DNA from: Planctomycetaceae bacterium
Lineage (GTDB): Bacteria; Planctomycetota; Planctomycetia; Pirellulales; Pirellulaceae
Assembly (NCBI GenBank): GCA_016794985.1
Contig: JAEUIQ010000075.1
Coordinates: 62,001-126,000, forward strand
Length of the DNA stretch: 64,000 nucleotides
Reading direction: 5' to 3'
Shown here one piece after another: positions 1-10,053 of this stretch. The number at the start of each line of letters is the position of its first letter. The first letter of the stretch is position 1. The notes beneath the pieces are model-generated. The model saw only the letters and a program-made list of their open reading frames with translations, was not told the origin of the DNA and ran no database searches. The position numbers and the translations under genes were made by a program.

Positions 1-1871
1 ACAACCGGTGAGCCGCTGTTTCCTCCGATGATGTCGGGGGTTGCCACAAAGTTGAACGGTGTTTGTGGGTCCAATTTATCGCGGTTCTTGGTCCACGACT
101 CGGGTAACTCAAAGTACTCCTCACCTTTGTGGTTGGCTTCATGTTCAAAAGCACCGCCGATGGTCGAAAAGGCTGGTACTTCACGCCCATCTTCTTCGTA
201 TCCTTTGACGGTGCCGAAGGCCAAGCGAAGGGTAAACGTCGCATCTGGGTAAGTCGAGTCACCGTGAACGGCAAACAGAGCATCCGCGATTTTGGCGTAG
301 GCCTGTCGTTCTTGTTCGCTCCAGGCTTCGGTCATCTCTGTTTGTTTCCGAAGCTGCGGATCCAAGATCCAGGCCAATTGGATCAGCGGGTCCGAACTGT
401 TGCGAACGGCGTCCGTTCCAGCTGCCACCAATTCACGTCGTTTTTGGGGATCGAACAAACTGGTTCCCGCAATCACTTCTCGAGCCCGCTCAACCGGGCT
501 CAAGCCATTAAGTACTTCTTGGCACAGCGGGTCATCGCCGCCGCGAATCTCGCATAGTCGGCCCAGTAGATCTGCCAAGATCGCTTGTTCCAAGTCCGGG
601 TACAAAGGAGCATCCGAATACAGTCCCAATTCTAAAGAAGCCCGGGCCGAGTCTCGATAAGGCGGCAAGCGAGAACCCGATGGTTTTTGATCTTCCACAA
701 CCATCTGAACCATGGTGTGTGCCAAGCCAAACACTTGACTGTTCATCGATATTGAAGTTCGCAATGCTGACGTTCGTTGACGTTGGATTTCAGCGATGGT
801 CGAATAGGCTGCGGCTGCCCCCTGGAGTTTTGGATCACGGTCAATCGCGGCTTTCAGCTGATTCTCGCGGGAAACCTTGTCCGCCATGACTGCCGGGTCT
901 TGCAAGCCGCCCAACATACCCAAATAGGCCTTGCGCGAATTTTGCACACCAAACAAATCATCCTTGGCTCGTCTCGCTTGTTCCGGGCCCGCCAACCCGA
1001 ATTGTTGCAGCATGATTTCGCGACGCCGTAAGAAGTCCAACATGAACGGCATACGATGGTCGCGTTGGTAGCGAAGCGCGTCCGTCGTGAATATACGGCT
1101 CGTGCGGCCCGGATTTCCGGCTACGAACACCAACTCGCCAGCCGCCGGCCCGTTGTCGCTCCATTTCAAGAAGTCGGGCGTCTTGGCGGGCTGGTCGTTT
1201 TCATAAACACGAAAAATGCAGGCGTCCAAGCAGTAACGTGGGTATTCGAAGTTGTCGGCGTCGCCACCAAAAAACGCAATTGATGCTTCGGGCGAGAAGA
1301 CCAAGCGAACGTCGGTGTACTTTTTGTAGCGATACAAATGATACTTGCCGCCGCCAAATAAGGTGACCACATCCGACCGCAGTCCCGTCTCGTCCAAAGA
1401 CTTCTGTTCGATTGCCGCGATGTTGGCCCGCCGTTTCGTCAGGGCCTCCTCAGCAGTCAAGTCGGCCGTGATACCTGCATTCACAGCGTCGGTGACATCT
1501 TCGATCGAGAGAAGTTGGTTTAGCTCCAGGTCGGGCGCTTTCAGTTCCTCCGCCGTCGTGCGGGCCAAAAAACCGTCTTCATAGACGTTGCGTTCCGGTG
1601 TCGACAACTTGTGCAATGTTTCGGCCCCGACATGGTGATTGGTCAAGACCAATCCATTGCTAGAAACAAACGATGCCGATCCGCCCGAGTTGAAGCGAAC
1701 ACACGATCGCATGAGTTTTTCAGCCCAGGCTTGATCAGGCTCGAAGCCATACTTTTGCTTCAACTGCTTGACGGGCAGGTCATTGAAAAGCCACATGCCT
1801 TCGTCAGCATTCACGCTCGTTACTCCCAAGCTCCAACAGCACAACACCATCACCAACAATTTCCATCGCAT
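1..1871 (-). CDS. S46 family peptidase (dipeptidyl-peptidase 7/11-like), C-terminus outside the window
   Basis: The protein reads from ATG at 1871 to the window edge, giving 623 codons with the stop missing. Residues 1-22 form a signal peptide ending near VNADEG. The S46 serine-protease triad is visible: LTNHH around residues 76-80, GGDADNFEYPR with the probable catalytic Asp around 204, and GGNSGSP with the nucleophile Ser at about 619, nearly at the edge. Family members are about 700-720 residues, so roughly 90 are missing. They are periplasmic or surface enzymes that remove dipeptides from peptide N-termini for amino-acid nutrition. A purine-rich AGGAAAGGG lies just upstream of the ATG. 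It sits 25 bases downstream of the acidic unknown gene, probably in the same transcript. Confidence 0.93.
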   Translation of the reverse strand, partial: MRWKLLVMVLCCWSLGVTSVNADEGMWLFNDLPVKQLKQKYGFEPDQAWAEKLMRSCVRFNSGGSASFVSSNGLVLTNHHVGAETLHKLSTPERNVYEDGFLARTTAEELKAPDLELNQLLSIEDVTDAVNAGITADLTAEEALTKRRANIAAIEQKSLDETGLRSDVVTLFGGGKYHLYRYKKYTDVRLVFSPEASIAFFGGDADNFEYPRYCLDACIFRVYENDQPAKTPDFLKWSDNGPAAGELVFVAGNPGRTSRIFTTDALRYQRDHRMPFMLDFLRRREIMLQQFGLAGPEQARRAKDDLFGVQNSRKAYLGMLGGLQDPAVMADKVSRENQLKAAIDRDPKLQGAAAAYSTIAEIQRQRTSALRTSISMNSQVFGLAHTMVQMVVEDQKPSGSRLPPYRDSARASLELGLYSDAPLYPDLEQAILADLLGRLCEIRGGDDPLCQEVLNGLSPVERAREVIAGTSLFDPQKRRELVAAGTDAVRNSSDPLIQLAWILDPQLRKQTEMTEAWSEQERQAYAKIADALFAVHGDSTYPDATFTLRLAFGTVKGYEEDGREVPAFSTIGGAFEHEANHKGEEYFELPESWTKNRDKLDPQTPFNFVATPDIIGGNSGSPV

Positions 1872-1896
1872 TTCAATCCCTTTCCTCATGTCGCTT

Positions 1897-2535
1897 CTAC
1901 TCTTCATCGTCCGAGTCCTCTTCATCGTCGTCTCCCGCTTCCTCATCATCCGAATAAAAGACCCACCCCATCATGTAATACAAAGCCGGTAGCCCATAGT
2001 ATTTGTCTTCCGGATAAAATGAGAAGCATCCGTCGAGCGAGCCACCAATCCGGCACGCTTTGCCGTCATCGACTGCCGTTATCTCGAAAAATGTTTGGTC
2101 TTCGATTTGGATTCGATCGACGATTTTCACTTCGGTCATGCCATGTTCATCTTCCAGCATCCGAATCATCTCTTGGTCTTCTTCTGCCGAAAACTTGGGC
2201 TGGTAGTCGTCGCTTTCCATCAATTCGTAAAGCAGATACCAACCGGCGTAAAGTTTCAGTAGCTCGTCATGTTCGAACAAGCTAAAGTCAATTTCACGAT
2301 CAGAAAAGGAGTAAGCAATCGGCCCGGCAATGCCAATGCCTTCGCGCCCGTTTGGCAGAATAAAATGTACTAAATGGATCTCCAGATCTTCGGGTTCCCA
2401 AGGCCAAGGAGCTTCGTAGGATTCGACGACCGAAATCGACTTCGGTAGCATGCCAAATTCCTTGGACTCTTGAATCCACAGAGATAGCTCGTCTACCGCC
2501 TCTTGAACTGTGTCGCCATCTGCCGAATCATCCAT
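1897..2535 (-). CDS. Hypothetical acidic protein, 212 aa
   Basis: I do not recognise this protein. It is soluble, has no signal peptide or membrane segment, and is very acidic. The last 15 or so residues are almost only Asp and Glu (about 198-212). The body has aromatic-rich stretches such as YEAPWPWEPED and YYGLPALYYMMGW, suggesting a folded domain with a disordered acidic tail. ATG at 2535 has GGAAG six bases upstream; a TTG two codons earlier is less likely. It precedes the S46 peptidase gene by 25 bases on the same strand, so the two are likely co-transcribed, but this does not reveal its role. Confidence 0.75.
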   Translation of the reverse strand: MDDSADGDTVQEAVDELSLWIQESKEFGMLPKSISVVESYEAPWPWEPEDLEIHLVHFILPNGREGIGIAGPIAYSFSDREIDFSLFEHDELLKLYAGWYLLYELMESDDYQPKFSAEEDQEMIRMLEDEHGMTEVKIVDRIQIEDQTFFEITAVDDGKACRIGGSLDGCFSFYPEDKYYGLPALYYMMGWVFYSDDEEAGDDDEEDSDDEE

Positions 2536-3061
2536 CTTCAACTTCCATACAATTTGGTGACCGGCGAACTTAGGTCACTGACCCGTCCGCGTGATTTCGG
2601 GATGCTGGCCGTGACCAAACTCGGTCGCGCGGAGGTCCGCAGCGACCATCTCGCCAACTTCCGCAGCCCGCTGAACACCCTAAGAATAAAGCCAGGAGTC
2701 TGCATTCACAACGGGCAAGGCCGCTGACCATCCGAAGTTTTGCCCCAACAGCTTTCGCGAGACATGAAGCTTGGGTAAGCTAGTGCGGTTTCGAGCCGGG
2801 GTTTGCCCCGGTGGGGCCATTACAAAAAACACGCCGATGGATGGGGCTAGGTCCGAACAATTCCGCATCCCACCGCCGACGTGTGACGAACAAAGTATAG
2901 CCCAGCGATGCGAACATAGTCTCGCGAGCGTGGTGACCGCCAAAAGCTCGGCTTCCGAAAGCGTCTCCCAGGGGTGGCATACGTGGGGTGGCATACGTGG
3001 GGCGGGTGGCGTGGTATCGGCGACACGAGTACATTTCGCGAGTTCATCCCTAGGGGAACCC
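2536..3061. other. Divergent intergenic region upstream of hutU
   Basis: This stretch of about 525 bases separates the acidic unknown gene (minus strand) from urocanate hydratase (plus strand). Open frames cross it on both strands but look like shadows: they are arginine/proline-rich and lack family features. It should hold the two divergent promoters, but I could not pick a convincing -35/-10 pair. The one clear structure is the 14-bp direct repeat at 2971-2998. Confidence 0.5.
2971..2998. repeat. Perfect 14-bp tandem duplication, GGGGTGGCATACGT x2
   Basis: Two exact head-to-tail copies of GGGGTGGCATACGT are followed at once by a degenerate GGGGCGGGTGGCGTGG. It lies 64 bases before the hutU start, in the 5' leader or promoter zone. 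It could be a protein-binding site or simple slippage; nothing in the sequence decides between them. Confidence 0.8.
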
Positions 3062-4888
3062 ATGAGTATCCCGCCTACCGCACCTGATTCCGGCCAAGCT
3101 GCTGTGCGAAAAGTAGCTCAGTTTTCATCTTCTCAAGGTTCGAGAATCGATCCGCTGCGGGTCGTTCGGGCTCCACGTGGTTCAACCTTGCACTGCAAGA
3201 ATTGGCTGACGGAAGCGGCCTTTCGCATGCTCCAAAACAATTTGGACCCGGAAGTCGCGGAAAACCCGGCGGCTTTGGTCGTTTACGGGGGCATTGGTCG
3301 CGCGGCGCGAAATTGGGAGTGCTTTGATGAAATTCTCAACAGCTTGCGGCAGTTGGAGCCCGACCAGACGTTGTTGATCCAATCAGGAAAGCCAGTTGGT
3401 GTATTTCGGACGCATCCGGATGCTCCGCGGGTTCTGTTGGCCAACTCGAATCTAGTACCTCGATGGGCCAATTGGGAGCACTTCCACGAACTCGATCGTC
3501 TTGGACTGATGATGTACGGTCAGATGACCGCCGGGAGTTGGATCTATATCGGCAGCCAAGGGATCGTTCAGGGCACCTATGAGACCTTTGTGGAGGCGGG
3601 CCGTCAACACTACGGGACGACTGATGATCGGTTGTCGATGGATTCGAAGGTGTCGGCTACGCCCCTGACAAAAATGGAGGCCACCACGCCCTGGCAAGGT
3701 CGTTGGATCTTAACGGCTGGCTTGGGAGGAATGGGAGGTGCGCAACCGTTGGCTGCCTCTTTGGCCGGAGCGTGTTCGCTGACCGTCGAATGCCAACAAA
3801 GCCGAATCGATTTTCGTTTGCGTACTGGTTACGTCGACCGTCAAGCGGCGGACCTAGACAACGCGTTGGACATGTTGCGTGAGGCGACAAAGCTCGGAAC
3901 GGTGGTCTCGATTGCTTTGCTGGGAAATGCCGCCGAGATATTGCCCGAAATTGTCCAGCGGGTGCGTCGCGGAGAGATTCGCCCAGGTTTGGTGACCGAT
4001 CAAACCTCGGCCCACGATCTAATTAACGGGTACTTGCCGAGGGGTTGGACGGTTGAACGCTGGCAGGCCGCCCAGAGTGATGTCACTCAGCATCCAGAAT
4101 TGGTTTCAGCGGCGGCTGAATCTTGCGCGGTTCACGTCCAAGCCATGATTGATCTGCACCAGTTGGGAATTCCAACGGTAGATTACGGTAACAACATTCG
4201 ACAAGTGGCATGGGATCATGGCGTTCAGGAAGCATTCTCATTTCCTGGTTTCGTTCCCGCGTACATTCGGCCGCTGTTCTGCCAAGGACAAGGTCCGTTT
4301 CGCTGGGTCGCGTTGTCGGGCGATCCCGACGACATTTATAGGACCGATGCCAAGATCAAAGAGTTGTTTCCACATCGAACTCATGTTCACCGTTGGCTGG
4401 ATATGGCACGCCAGCGTATTTCCTTTCAAGGCCTGCCTGCCCGTATCTGTTGGCTAGGTTTAGGCGAGCGGCATCTCGCCGGGTTGGCGTTTAATGAAAT
4501 GGTTCGTACCGGTGAGCTCCAAGCGCCGATCGTGATTGGTCGTGATCATTTGGATACGGGGTCGGTTGCCAGTCCCAACCGAGAAACGGAGGCGATGCGC
4601 GATGGTAGTGATGCCGTTTCCGATTGGGCATTATTGAATGCCATGTTGAATACCGCTGGCGGAGCAACGTGGGTCAGTTTGCATCACGGGGGCGGCGTGG
4701 GCATGGGCTACTCCCAACACTCGGGGATGGTGATCGTCGCCGACGGCACCGCAGAAGCAGCGGCTCGGTTGCAAAGAGTTCTTGTCAATGATTGTGGCTC
4801 AGGCGTGATGCGACATGCAGATGCCGGATACGAAGTGGCCATTGCCACGGCCAAAAATTTTGGTCTTCAATTACCTATGTTGCAGTGA
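3062..4888 (+). CDS. hutU: Urocanate hydratase
   Basis: This enzyme hydrates urocanate to 4-imidazolone-5-propionate, the second step of histidine degradation, using tightly bound NAD+ as electrophile. The protein has 608 residues. The NAD-binding loop [10 protein letters not shown] lies at about 220-229, and the conserved [11 protein letters not shown] segment carries the Cys (about 407) matching Cys410 of the Pseudomonas enzyme. ATG at 3062 follows AGGGGAA; the open frame continues upstream to a TTG at 2771, but that part is low-complexity and unlike the family. The protein is about 50 residues longer than the usual 555-560, through an N-terminal extension and an insert of about 20 residues (about 185-210) just before the NAD loop. 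No other hut gene is in the window. Confidence 0.96.
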   Translation: MSIPPTAPDSGQAAVRKVAQFSSSQGSRIDPLRVVRAPRGSTLHCKNWLTEAAFRMLQNNLDPEVAENPAALVVYGGIGRAARNWECFDEILNSLRQLEPDQTLLIQSGKPVGVFRTHPDAPRVLLANSNLVPRWANWEHFHELDRLGLMMYGQMTAGSWIYIGSQGIVQGTYETFVEAGRQHYGTTDDRLSMDSKVSATPLTKMEATTPWQGRWILTAGLGGMGGAQPLAASLAGACSLTVECQQSRIDFRLRTGYVDRQAADLDNALDMLREATKLGTVVSIALLGNAAEILPEIVQRVRRGEIRPGLVTDQTSAHDLINGYLPRGWTVERWQAAQSDVTQHPELVSAAAESCAVHVQAMIDLHQLGIPTVDYGNNIRQVAWDHGVQEAFSFPGFVPAYIRPLFCQGQGPFRWVALSGDPDDIYRTDAKIKELFPHRTHVHRWLDMARQRISFQGLPARICWLGLGERHLAGLAFNEMVRTGELQAPIVIGRDHLDTGSVASPNRETEAMRDGSDAVSDWALLNAMLNTAGGATWVSLHHGGGVGMGYSQHSGMVIVADGTAEAAARLQRVLVNDCGSGVMRHADAGYEVAIATAKNFGLQLPMLQ

Positions 4889-4896
4889 GCATTTCC

Positions 4897-5460
4897 ATGG
4901 CCGCGGACCCACAAAATGACACGATCGTTAGCAATCAACCTCCGGGTGTATCGCACGCGTTTCGTTTTTGCCCGCGGTGCGGTCACGCCCACCCCAATCC
5001 TGGCCAATCGCCGTTTCAATGCTCTCAATGCGGTTGGAGCTATTATTTTGGACCAGTTTCCGCCGTTGGAGCGCTGATCATCAACGATCAGCGTCAAATG
5101 TTGCTAGTGAAACGTGCCCGCGACCCAGGAAAAGGTATGCTTGGGCTCCCCGGCGGATTTGTCGACGCGGGAGAGACCGCCGAACAAGCTTTGCAGCGCG
5201 AGGTTCGCGAAGAAACTGGGTTGGAAATCGAGGGAGCTCAACTGCTGTTGACCTACCCCAACCAGTACCGGCACTGCGATTTTGTCGTACCGGTTCTCGA
5301 TTTCTTTTTCCAGTGTCGTCCCGTCGACGCCAGCTGTTTGCATCTTGCCGATGGTGAGTTATCGGCTTTTCAATGGACAAGACCAACCACCGAGCAGCTC
5401 GGGCGAATGGCTTTTCCAAGTAATCGAATGGCCATCGAGAAATGGCTGGGGATGGGCTAA
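4897..5460 (+). CDS. NUDIX hydrolase with N-terminal zinc ribbon
   Basis: NUDIX enzymes hydrolyse nucleoside diphosphates linked to another moiety. A four-Cys zinc ribbon comes first (CPRC at 25-28, CSQC at 42-45), then a complete Nudix box with Gly87, Glu93 and the REVREE core at 101-106. This architecture resembles NADH-pyrophosphatase-like and ADP-ribose-type members, but the substrate cannot be read from sequence. The ATG at 4897 gives 187 residues; a GTG at 4885 overlapping the hutU stop as GTGA would add four and would couple translation. It is 8 bases downstream of hutU, so both are probably one transcript. Its stop is only 5 bases from the convergent transketolase stop. Confidence 0.92.
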   Translation: MAADPQNDTIVSNQPPGVSHAFRFCPRCGHAHPNPGQSPFQCSQCGWSYYFGPVSAVGALIINDQRQMLLVKRARDPGKGMLGLPGGFVDAGETAEQALQREVREETGLEIEGAQLLLTYPNQYRHCDFVVPVLDFFFQCRPVDASCLHLADGELSAFQWTRPTTEQLGRMAFPSNRMAIEKWLGMG

Positions 5461-5465
5461 AGCGA

Positions 5466-7499
5466 TCAAGCCAAGCCGATTTGCTGTTTGGCTGCCGCCA
5501 CGACAGCAGCCGGTGTAATTCCAAAGTGTTCGTAGAGCTGTTCGAATGGGGCCGACGCACCAAAGCTCTTCATACCAATGAAGGCGCCCTTGAAGCCTAG
5601 ATAACGTTCCCAGCCTTGTTTGATGCCGGCTTCACAAGCAACGCGAGCCGTCACTGTTTCCGGCAAGACACTGTTTCGGTAGGCATCATCTTGTTGATCG
5701 AATAATTCCCAACTGGGCATACTGACCACTCGGACTCGAATGCCCTCGGCGGTCAAAGTTTCAGCTGCCTTCACGCAGATTGGCAACTCCGTTCCGGTGC
5801 CGATCAAAATGACTTGCGGAGTTTCCGCGCAATCCGACAGTACATACCCGCCGCGGAGTGTTCCCTCGGCCGAAGCGAAGATTGACCGGTCCAGGGTCGG
5901 AACGTTTTGGCGGGACAAGATCATGGCAGTTGGATAGCGATGGTTCTCTAAGGCCGCTTGATAGGCAAATGAGACTTCATTGGCATCACCGGGCCGCAAC
6001 ACAATTAGCCCTGGAATCGCGCGACAGGCTGCCAAATGCTCGACAGGCTGATGCGTTGGGCCATCTTCGCCCAACCCGATGGAATCGTGCGTCAATACGT
6101 AGATGACGTTGAGATGCATCAAGCTACTCAACCGCATGGCTCCGCGCATGTAATCGGTAAAAGCAAAAAATGTACCGCCGTACGGTCGGATCCCGGACAA
6201 GGCCATGCCGTTGAGAATCGCGGCCATCACATGTTCGCGAACACCAAAGTGAAAGTTCTTTCCCGCGGGTGTCGGCGGCAGGAAGCTTCCAGCTCCTTTA
6301 ACGTCGGTCTTGTTCGACCCAGCCAAGTCGGCCGAACCACCGATGAAGTGGGGGATGCTCGCGGACAGAGCGTGAATGACTTTGCCGCTTGAGTTGCGCG
6401 TTGCGTCCCCCTTCGCGCTCGCCTCAAATCGAGGCAATTTGCCGGTCCAATCTGATGGAAGTGTCCCCGACATGATGCACTGCAGTTCGGCAGCTTCCTT
6501 GGGATACAACTCCTGGTATCGTTCCCATTTGGCTTGCCACTCCGCATGTGCTTGCGTGCCGCGGGTCCCCATTGTCGATTGGAAGTGGGGCTGAACCTCT
6601 GGTGGGACCAAAAACTGAGCGTCGGTCGGCCAACCGTAAAAGGACTTCGCTAGTTTGATTTCTTCGGCACCTAGCGGAGCCCCGTGAGCATCGTGAGTGT
6701 TTTGTTTGTTGGGTGCCCCGTAACCAATGACGCTACGAACAATGATCAATGTGGGGCGATCCTGACATGCTTCGAATGCTGCGAAGGCCGCCTGCAGAGC
6801 TCGCAGGTCATTGGCATCTTCAACAATCTGAACGTTCCAGCCGCAGGCTCGATACTTGGCGGGGACATCCTCCGAATAGGCCAAGTCCGAATGCCCTTCG
6901 ATCGTGATCTTGTTGTCGTCATAGATCCAACACAGATTCGACAATTGAAGGTGGCCCGCCAAAGAGGCTGCCTCACAACCGACGCCTTCCATCAAGCAGC
7001 CATCACCACATAGTGCATAAACGTTGTAGTCGAAAAGTTGCAGGTCGCCGCGGTCGTATCGTGCGCCCAAGTGTCGAGCGGCAATCGCCATGCCCACACT
7101 ATTGGCTATTCCTTGGCCCAAGGGTCCGGTCGTGGTCTCGATTCCCTCGGCGTACCCGAATTCCGGATGCCCAGCGCAGGGGCTGTGAAGTTGCCTGAAA
7201 TTCTTGATATCGTCCAGCGTGACACTTGCCTGACCGTTTGCTTTCTTGATACCGCTGAGATGAATCAGTGAATACAACAGCATGGAAGCATGGCCGCAAG
7301 ACAAGACAAAACGATCCCGACCGGGCCATTGCGGGCTCGCGGGGTCGTAATTCAAAAATTGAGTGTAAAGCGTGTACGCCACCGGCGCCAAAGCCATCGG
7401 AGTTCCCGGGTGCCCGCTATTGGCCTTTTGCACCGCATCCATGGAGAGTGTTCGGATGGTGTTGATGGCCAATTGGTCAATTTTTGAATTCGTACTCAT
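5466..7499 (-). CDS. tkt: Transketolase
   Basis: This thiamine-diphosphate enzyme transfers two-carbon ketol units in the non-oxidative pentose phosphate pathway. It has 677 residues, normal for the family. It shows the N-terminal substrate and cofactor histidines (SGHPGTPM near 28-35, SCGHASMLL near 67-75), the TPP/Mg motif GDGCLMEGV at 165-173, and the pyrimidine-domain signature with GLGEDGPTHQPVEHL and RPGDANE. The ATG at 7499 has GAAAG upstream; an in-frame ATG at 7511 would add four residues but lacks a ribosome site. It is a single gene between a convergent NUDIX gene and a divergent kinase gene. Confidence 0.97.
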   Translation of the reverse strand: MSTNSKIDQLAINTIRTLSMDAVQKANSGHPGTPMALAPVAYTLYTQFLNYDPASPQWPGRDRFVLSCGHASMLLYSLIHLSGIKKANGQASVTLDDIKNFRQLHSPCAGHPEFGYAEGIETTTGPLGQGIANSVGMAIAARHLGARYDRGDLQLFDYNVYALCGDGCLMEGVGCEAASLAGHLQLSNLCWIYDDNKITIEGHSDLAYSEDVPAKYRACGWNVQIVEDANDLRALQAAFAAFEACQDRPTLIIVRSVIGYGAPNKQNTHDAHGAPLGAEEIKLAKSFYGWPTDAQFLVPPEVQPHFQSTMGTRGTQAHAEWQAKWERYQELYPKEAAELQCIMSGTLPSDWTGKLPRFEASAKGDATRNSSGKVIHALSASIPHFIGGSADLAGSNKTDVKGAGSFLPPTPAGKNFHFGVREHVMAAILNGMALSGIRPYGGTFFAFTDYMRGAMRLSSLMHLNVIYVLTHDSIGLGEDGPTHQPVEHLAACRAIPGLIVLRPGDANEVSFAYQAALENHRYPTAMILSRQNVPTLDRSIFASAEGTLRGGYVLSDCAETPQVILIGTGTELPICVKAAETLTAEGIRVRVVSMPSWELFDQQDDAYRNSVLPETVTARVACEAGIKQGWERYLGFKGAFIGMKSFGASAPFEQLYEHFGITPAAVVAAAKQQIGLA

Positions 7500-7646
7500 G
7501 GAAACTTTCATGCGATGGAGGCACGCGGTCGACCGAGGTTTCAGCCGGAATTCGCTTAAGTTAACGCATTCGCGAGATTTTGAAAATCTGTGGATAGGTT
7601 AGAATGTTGGGGGGAGAACGATTGGACATGAAACTAGAAATCCGAA

Positions 7647-10046
7647 ATGTCTAAACCTCGTGAACGTGAAATCTTCTGGGAAGCACTGGACTGCGATTCC
7701 GCACCCGAGCGCGCCGAGTTGATCGAACGGAGGTGTTGTGGAGACGAGCAGCTGCGCCGAGGTGTCTTGGCTTTGTTGGACGCCCATGATCGCCAGTCGA
7801 TGCTGGACCGGGACGCCACTCCCAATCGCTTGCCCAATCAATTGGCGCAGGCGGCCAGAGTTCTTGATTCGCCGGGGCAAACGGTTCCTGTGCCCCACCC
7901 CCCGGAGATCAACAAAGAAGATCGAAGTGGTTTAGTTATTGGGCCCTATCGATTGATGGAGTTGTTGGGTGAAGGTGGGTTTGGCCAAGTCTATGTCGCC
8001 GAACAACGCCAACCGGTCCGTCGTCGCGTGGCCATCAAATTGCTCAAGCCTGGCATGAACTCGAAAGAAGTTCTGGCCCGCTTTGAACTCGAACGACAGG
8101 CGCTGGCGATGATGCATCATCCCAATATTGCCCAAGTCCATGATGCCGGTACAACGGACTCGGGCCAGCCCTACTTGGTAATGGAGTTGATTCGTGGCCA
8201 GCCGATAACACACTACTGTCGTCAGAAACACTTGGATGTGCCGCAAAAGCTGCGTTTGATGATCGACGTCTGCCATGCCGTGGGACATGCCCATCAAAAA
8301 GGTATCATTCATCGCGATATCAAGCCATCGAATGTTCTAGTTGCTCTGGATGACACGCAGCCGATCGTCAAGATTATTGACTTTGGGATCGCCAAAGCTT
8401 TGGACCAATCGTTGACCGAGCAAACGGTATACACCATGTTCGCTCAACTCATCGGCACGCCCATGTACATGAGTCCCGAACAAGCCGAGATGAAAGCCCG
8501 TGATGTCGATACTCTCTCGGATGTTTACGCGTTGGGGGTGCTGTTGTACGAGCTCTTGGCGGGCATGCCGCCTTTCGATCGCCAGAAAATTCAATCGGCA
8601 TCTTTTGACGAACTTCGTCGAATCATTCGTGAAGTCCAGCCGCTACGTCCCAGTGCCCGAGTGACAACGGAGTTGGCAAAAGAGACGTCGGTGTCGACCC
8701 TGGATTCATCCTCAGTCCAAAGTCGTGAGCTGGCCAGGCAATTGCGAGGCGATTTGGATTGGATCGTCCTCAAGGCGATGGATAAGGATCGACGCCGACG
8801 ATACGACTCCGCCGGAGAAATGGCCCGCGATCTCGAACGCTACTTGGCTGGTCAGCCCGTTTTGGCTCGGTCACCGACGACATGGTACACCATCCAAAGA
8901 TTCTGCTCACGCAATCGTTGGTTGGTACTGACGACAGGGCTCGTGATTGTTTCTTTGCTGGTTGGCACTGGCGTGAGTTTGCGATTGGCTTGGTTGGCTC
9001 ACTTGGCTCGGGATGAGGCTGATCAATTGCGTGAAGAAGCCGTCATCTCGGTGGCCAATCTTCGTGAAGCCAATATTCTTTTGGACAGTGCCCGCTCCAA
9101 CATGGATCAACAGCGCTATGAAGAGGCACTTCAGCAATATACTTTGGCCACCCAACTGCAACCCGAGCATTATTTGACCTGGGCCGGTCGCGGAGCGCTC
9201 TTTGCCCAGCAAGGGCTGTGGGATGAAGCCGCCGACGACTATGGGCTCGCGTTGAGTTTAGGGGCACCCGCGAACAATCCTGGATGGTGGGGTGTAGCCC
9301 CGCTACTTTTGCGCGACGAAGATGTGGCCGGCTTCGAGCGACTGCGATCGGCACTGCGGCGTCAAATCACAGAAAGTAACGATCGTAGCCAAATCTTGGC
9401 GGCCGCTCGCGGACTTTGCATTGCTGATCTTGAGGTGGAAGAAGCTCAGAAAATCAAGGAACGACTTGAAAAACTGGACATCGTTGAGCTGGCACGCACG
9501 TATCCGGGCCCCCCACCAGGTGCAGGATTCGGGCCACCAGGCGGTCCCGGCCGTCGTGGCGGTCCTCCGCGTCGGCCCGAGGGCGGTCCGCTGGATCGTC
9601 GGGCCGAGGTCGGTCCGCTGGATCGTCGGTTCGGCGGTCAACGACCCATTGCGGGTGCCCCCAGAGAGATGGTCTTCTGTATTGCAGCATTGGTCGCGTA
9701 TCGCTCCGGGCGGTGGGACGAGGCCAAAGACTTGCTCAAGCCACAGAATTTTCGAGGGGACGGACACCCGCCGATGTGGCGTCCTCTTCTGGCCATGATC
9801 CACTTTCGACTGAATGAGCCAGAATTGGCGCGAGAGCAATTGGATACGGCAGCGCAGGAGCATGCCAACTGGGCTGAACAACTGACTTCACAAAGGTTGG
9901 AGTTTCCGTGGTATGACGGATTGGAAGCCTATTTGTTGCTGGATGAAGCTTCGCGATTGATTCACCAAGCATCCACACCGATCCACGAATCCATTTCACC
10001 CTGGCAGCAGAGCGTCCGAGAATCACTGCTGGGGGATAACCCGTGA
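7647..10046 (+). CDS. Membrane-anchored Ser/Thr protein kinase with TPR-like C-terminus
   Basis: A eukaryotic-like (PknB-type) kinase of 799 residues. After an N-terminal segment of about 95 residues comes the kinase domain: glycine loop GEGGFGQVY (108-116), Lys131, HRDIKPSN (222-229), DFG (245-247) and the SPE triplet near 276. A single membrane helix lies at about 425-450, placing the kinase in the cytoplasm and the rest outside the inner membrane. The distal part has helical TPR-like repeats (RYEEALQQYTLATQLQPEHY) broken by a Gly/Pro/Arg-rich stretch at about 621-670. Targets are unknown. It ends 7 bases before the RF-1-domain gene, so they are likely co-transcribed. Confidence 0.93.
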   Translation: MSKPREREIFWEALDCDSAPERAELIERRCCGDEQLRRGVLALLDAHDRQSMLDRDATPNRLPNQLAQAARVLDSPGQTVPVPHPPEINKEDRSGLVIGPYRLMELLGEGGFGQVYVAEQRQPVRRRVAIKLLKPGMNSKEVLARFELERQALAMMHHPNIAQVHDAGTTDSGQPYLVMELIRGQPITHYCRQKHLDVPQKLRLMIDVCHAVGHAHQKGIIHRDIKPSNVLVALDDTQPIVKIIDFGIAKALDQSLTEQTVYTMFAQLIGTPMYMSPEQAEMKARDVDTLSDVYALGVLLYELLAGMPPFDRQKIQSASFDELRRIIREVQPLRPSARVTTELAKETSVSTLDSSSVQSRELARQLRGDLDWIVLKAMDKDRRRRYDSAGEMARDLERYLAGQPVLARSPTTWYTIQRFCSRNRWLVLTTGLVIVSLLVGTGVSLRLAWLAHLARDEADQLREEAVISVANLREANILLDSARSNMDQQRYEEALQQYTLATQLQPEHYLTWAGRGALFAQQGLWDEAADDYGLALSLGAPANNPGWWGVAPLLLRDEDVAGFERLRSALRRQITESNDRSQILAAARGLCIADLEVEEAQKIKERLEKLDIVELARTYPGPPPGAGFGPPGGPGRRGGPPRRPEGGPLDRRAEVGPLDRRFGGQRPIAGAPREMVFCIAALVAYRSGRWDEAKDLLKPQNFRGDGHPPMWRPLLAMIHFRLNEPELAREQLDTAAQEHANWAEQLTSQRLEFPWYDGLEAYLLLDEASRLIHQASTPIHESISPWQQSVRESLLGDNP
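9584..9629 (+). repeat. In-frame 27-bp-period tandem repeat inside the kinase gene
   Basis: The 19-base string CGGTCCGCTGGATCGTCGG occurs at 9584-9602 and again at 9611-9629. It encodes two GPLDRR units within the Gly/Pro/Arg-rich stretch of the kinase's extracytoplasmic part. The 27-base period keeps the reading frame, as expected for slippage in a disordered linker. Confidence 0.8.
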
Positions 10047-10053
10047 GTTCTTC

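Noticed and set aside
2771-3061. In-frame N-terminal extension of HutU from TTG 2771
   Set aside because: It covers the divergent promoter region and the 14-bp repeat, has no family likeness, and a good ribosome site precedes ATG 3062.
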